A DNA stretch of 14,757 nt, taken from contig QALA01000047.1 in NCBI GenBank assembly GCA_003343565.1, forward strand, positions 1 through 14,757, written 5' to 3'. Source of the DNA: Verrucomicrobiota bacterium. GTDB taxonomy: Bacteria > Verrucomicrobiota > Verrucomicrobiia > Opitutales > Intestinicryptomonadaceae. Under the pieces are notes generated by a model. That model was not told the origin of the DNA. It saw nothing but the letters and a program-made list of their open reading frames with translations, and did no database searches. Within the stretch, counting starts at the first letter, position 1, and each line of letters starts with the position of its first letter. Shown here piece by piece: positions 12,367-14,757 of this stretch. A program made the position numbers and the translations under genes.

Positions 12367-13941
12367 TTAGTTTCCTTTTATAAATTTCGCCTCAAAACCG
12401 CTTCCCGACTGGCGCGAAACGGAAGATTGCACGTTTGATATGAGATGCATCAGCAGTTTAAATACGGTTTCTTTGTCGTTTTCAAGCTTTATTTCTTTCG
12501 CAATTTCATCGACGGACATCGCGCGCTTGGCGGATTCGAGCGCGGCGACGATTTCCGCCTTTATTGCAAGCATGGAGCTTGCCGCCTTCTTGCCCGCCTC
12601 GACTCCCGGCTGGTGGTACGCGTTGATGCCCGCCAGCGACGCGTAAAAGCCCACCGCGCGGTCGTAGAGGGCTATCAACATTCCGATAGAGCGCGGCGAG
12701 CAGTCCGCGACGGTTATGGTTATGCTCTCGCGCCCCTTTTCGGCGAGGGCCTTGCGCGTTCCGAGCATGAACGCCTGGAGATAGTCGCCGCTGGTTTCCC
12801 CCGCGGAGACCTCCGGGCTTGCGCCGCATCTGTCTTTCAATACCTCTATGAAGGTGACGAAGAAATTGTCTATGCCGTCACGCAGTTGCTGCACGTAGGC
12901 GTGCTGGTCGGTGGAGCCCTTGTTGCCGAACACGGATATTCCCTGTTCGACCCTCTCGCCCTTCAAATTGAACTCCTTTCCAAGCGACTCCATTATCAGC
13001 TGTTGCAGATAGCGCGAAAACAGCAGGAGCCTGTCTTTGTAGGGGAGAATCACCATGTCTTTAAGCCCCTTGCCTCCCGTGCACTTCCACCACATTAGCG
13101 CGAGCATCGCCGCGGGATTTTTTGACGCGTCTTCGACGCGCGTGGCCGCGTCCATGTCGGCTGCTCCGCCAAGCATTTGGCCTATGTCTATTCCCTGAAG
13201 CGCCGCCGGCAGCAGCCCCACCGCCGCAAATTCGCTCGTTCTTCCGCCGACCCAGTCCCACATCGGGAAAAATTCCAGAAAGCCCCTTTGCTTTGCGAAG
13301 TTGTACAGCTTGCTGTTTTCGCCCGTTGTGACGACCGCGTGCTTTGCAAAATCCAATCCCGCGGCCTCCCACTTGACAATCGCTTCAACCATGGCGTTGC
13401 GCGGCTCCGGAGTGCCTCCGGATTTCGAGGCGATTACGGCAAGCGTCCGGCCGAGCTTGCCTTCCAGTTTGTCGAATACTATGTCATAGCCGTCCGGGTC
13501 GGTGTTATCGAGAAAAAACGCCTTCATTTTGTCGGAGCGCGGAGAGCCGAGAGCCTCGCTGACAAACTGCGGGCCGAGCGCAGACCCTCCTATTCCTATG
13601 CACAAAATATTTTCAAATTTTCCGTCCGCGCCGCTTATTTTGCCGCTGTGGACTTTTTCGGCAAAGTCTTTGATTTTTGCGACGGTTGCCTCTATTTCGC
13701 TCCTTATCTCCGGAGTCGGCGCAAGCTCCGGCGCGCGGAGCCAGTAGTGCCCCACCATTCGGCCCTCGTCGGGATTTGCCGTCGCCCCTCCTTCCAGGGC
13801 CTTCATTGCGGCGAACGCCTCTTTCATCGGGGCGTCCATCGATGCCAAAAAAGCGTCGTCGAAATCGACTTTGCTTACGTCCATTGCGAAACCGAGCTTT
13901 TCAAGCCCGATATAGTATTTTTTGAATCTTTCCCAAGACAT
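12367..13941 (-). CDS. pgi: Glucose-6-phosphate isomerase with C-terminal helix-turn-helix-like tail
   Basis: Interconverts glucose-6-phosphate and fructose-6-phosphate in glycolysis and gluconeogenesis; cytoplasmic. The 524-residue product shows the two SIS sugar-phosphate domains: GIGGSALGP (116-124), SKSGGTPEP (172-180), GGRTSEF (232-238), MESLGKEF with the likely catalytic Glu318, KGSTDQHAYVQQL with His347, and QPGVEAGKK with Lys451. Residues 475-524 are an extra tail (SVDEIAKEI, ETVFKLLMHLISN, then a SGSGFEAKF strand) that looks like a small winged helix. The ATG at 13941 (MSWERFKKYY) is preferred; the in-frame extension upstream to 13992 would overlap the predicted promoter. There is no Shine-Dalgarno and the leader is only about 17 bases. 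First gene of an operon with the coiled-coil protein. Confidence 0.96.
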   Translation of the reverse strand: MSWERFKKYYIGLEKLGFAMDVSKVDFDDAFLASMDAPMKEAFAAMKALEGGATANPDEGRMVGHYWLRAPELAPTPEIRSEIEATVAKIKDFAEKVHSGKISGADGKFENILCIGIGGSALGPQFVSEALGSPRSDKMKAFFLDNTDPDGYDIVFDKLEGKLGRTLAVIASKSGGTPEPRNAMVEAIVKWEAAGLDFAKHAVVTTGENSKLYNFAKQRGFLEFFPMWDWVGGRTSEFAAVGLLPAALQGIDIGQMLGGAADMDAATRVEDASKNPAAMLALMWWKCTGGKGLKDMVILPYKDRLLLFSRYLQQLIMESLGKEFNLKGERVEQGISVFGNKGSTDQHAYVQQLRDGIDNFFVTFIEVLKDRCGASPEVSAGETSGDYLQAFMLGTRKALAEKGRESITITVADCSPRSIGMLIALYDRAVGFYASLAGINAYHQPGVEAGKKAASSMLAIKAEIVAALESAKRAMSVDEIAKEIKLENDKETVFKLLMHLISNVQSSVSRQSGSGFEAKFIKGN

Positions 13942-13964
13942 ATGGAGAGTAAATAAATATTTAC

Positions 13965-13992
13965 ACTTTAAATCCGCCTCAAAAGTTGTCAA
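13965..13992 (-). promoter_or_regulatory. Putative sigma70-type promoter of pgi
   Basis: On the minus strand a consensus TTGACA (13992-13987) is followed after 16 bases by TAAAGT (13970-13965). Transcription would start near 13958, 17 bases before the ATG at 13941. Confidence 0.55.
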
Positions 13993-14036
13993 AATAAAAA
14001 AGGTTTGCGGGTTGAAGAATTTGGGAATGCGCCTTA

Positions 14037-14057
14037 TAATTAGTTTATAACTAATTA
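14037..14057. promoter_or_regulatory. Perfect AT-rich dyad upstream of the pgi promoter
   Basis: TAATTAGTT (14037-14045) and AACTAATTA (14049-14057) are perfect inverted repeats with a 3-base centre. The centre is about 57 bases upstream of the -35 box. Size and symmetry suit a dimeric regulator, but no regulator gene is in the window. Confidence 0.4.
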
Positions 14058-14446
14058 ATGCCTATTCGGTTATTGCGCGAGGCATAATCGGGTTTTAGGG
14101 GCGGGCTTTCGTTTGCGTCGGCCGCAGCGGCTGCGGGACGGGGTTGCCGAATATTTGTGCGGCGGCGGGATTGGCGGCATTCGCGCCGACGCTCCGCCGG
14201 AGCTCCGGGCCGATATTTTGGCAGATGTCGCCTGTCCGAACATGCCTTCGCTTGTAAGCTTTTATAAGCTTCCATGCGTAAACTCTCATGCGGAAAGGCA
14301 TGGCGCGCGGAGCGGAGCGGAATCGCGGCATGCGGTGTGGAATATATTATTAGGCGCGCGGAGCGGGTGCTGGTGCGCGCGCGAGTTTTTTAAAGCCATT
14401 TATGCGAAAAAAGCGAAAATAAACTTTGTTGCTAAGCGAAATTAAT

Positions 14447-14474
14447 GTCGGTTGCGTTAAGTCGGTTGCATTTT
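14447..14474. repeat. 14 bp tandem duplication (GTCGGTTGC core)
   Basis: GTCGGTTGCGTTAA (14447-14460) is followed directly by GTCGGTTGCATTTT (14461-14474). Confidence 0.65.
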
Positions 14475-14544
14475 TTTTGCCGTCGGCAGCTTGGTCGCAC
14501 GCTCGCCGCTCTGTCGCTAAGACTTCTTAGGCAAACGCAGGCGT

Positions 14545-14573
14545 AAAAAAAGGCCGTCCAAATTGGACGGCCT
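14545..14573 (-). terminator. Intrinsic terminator of the PEP-CTERM gene
   Basis: AGGCCGTCC (14551-14559) pairs with GGACGGCCT (14565-14573) around AAATT, and is followed by seven T on the minus strand. It lies 46 bases past the stop codon. Confidence 0.9.
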
Positions 14574-14619
14574 CGAACTATATATTATCCCCTAAAAAAT
14601 TCTTTCGCCCATTCACCGC

Positions 14620-14757
14620 CTACTTGCGCCTTCTTCTATGCACAACAAGCGCAATCGCGGCAAGGCCGAGTATCGCCGCCCACTCCACAGGCTCCGGCAC
14701 CGCCACGTAGGAAACGTACAGCCCGTCGGCCAGATTCTTGGCTGTAAATAGGTAGTC
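14620..14757 (-). CDS. PEP-CTERM sorting-signal protein, C-terminal fragment
   Basis: Only the last 45 residues are in the window; the gene continues past the right edge. The fragment has the three-part PEP-CTERM signal: VPEP at 20-23, a hydrophobic helix (WAAILGLAAIALVV, 26-39), and a basic end HRRRRK before the TAG stop at 14622-14620. In bacteria with the exosortase system (EpsH/XrtA type) such proteins are exported by Sec, cut at the PEP motif by exosortase, and delivered to the surface or extracellular matrix. The VPEPVEWAAILG version is typical of Verrucomicrobiota and Lentisphaerota. What the rest of the protein does cannot be seen. A strong terminator follows. Confidence 0.9.
   Translation of the reverse strand, partial: DYLFTAKNLADGLYVSYVAVPEPVEWAAILGLAAIALVVHRRRRK

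Larger units (their letters stand above)
13993..14544. other. Intergenic region upstream of pgi
   Basis: No gene is supported; open frames are Arg/Pro-rich and overlap each other. It holds a perfect 9 bp dyad (14037-14057), a looser inverted repeat ATGCCT/AGGCAT (about 14057-14086), and a 14 bp tandem duplication (14447-14474). Confidence 0.5.

Noticed and set aside
13177..13956. 259-codon plus frame opposite pgi
   Set aside because: Shadow of a strongly supported pgi gene.

Overview
The window looks like chromosomal DNA of a Verrucomicrobiota-type bacterium, probably Opitutales-like. This rests on the gene content: a PEP-CTERM surface protein, a lysine-rich histone-H1-like protein with a C-terminal carbohydrate-binding-like domain, membrane-anchored proteins sharing a small beta domain, a WbsX/GH99-like lipoprotein, a very short ribosomal protein S18 and a long Sua5-type tRNA-modification enzyme. 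I see no phage, transposase, plasmid or CRISPR genes. The phylum call is inference from gene style.

Layout. 1-562 (minus): nuoA, followed 4 bases later by the start of a PTS EIIA-like gene that runs off the left edge. 563-1154: non-coding, with a degenerate array of 19-20 bp repeats. 1155-2497 (minus): a translation block in transcription order tRNA-Arg(ACG), rpsR, sua5. 2498-3343: a long gene-free stretch with hairpins, ending in the promoter of the H1-like/CBM-like gene (3344-3766, plus), which has a strong terminator. 4214-7393 (plus): a secreted 1059-residue glycoside hydrolase of clan GH-A type. 7394-8373: convergent gap filled mostly by three tandem copies of a ~221 bp unit, each with a terminator. 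8374-9109 (minus): two small lipoprotein genes forming an operon. 9626-10894 (plus): a WbsX/GH99-like lipoprotein. 11355-13941 (minus): pgi followed by a membrane-anchored coiled-coil protein as an operon. 14620-14757 (minus): the C-terminal end of a PEP-CTERM protein, with its terminator.

How the genes fit together. The housekeeping genes cover respiration (nuoA), translation (tRNA-Arg, rpsR, sua5) and glycolysis (pgi). The accessory genes are envelope- and glycan-directed: a secreted GH-A hydrolase, a lipid-anchored GH99-like enzyme, a CBM-like protein and a PEP-CTERM protein. No transporter or regulator is present to make this a classical polysaccharide utilisation locus. Two envelope proteins (8582-9109 and 11355-12359) share a C-terminal domain and may belong to one cell-envelope process. 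The strongest unexplained structure is the 221 bp triplication that duplicates the tail and terminator of a lipoprotein gene. The unusual number of short tandem duplications in the gaps comes next.
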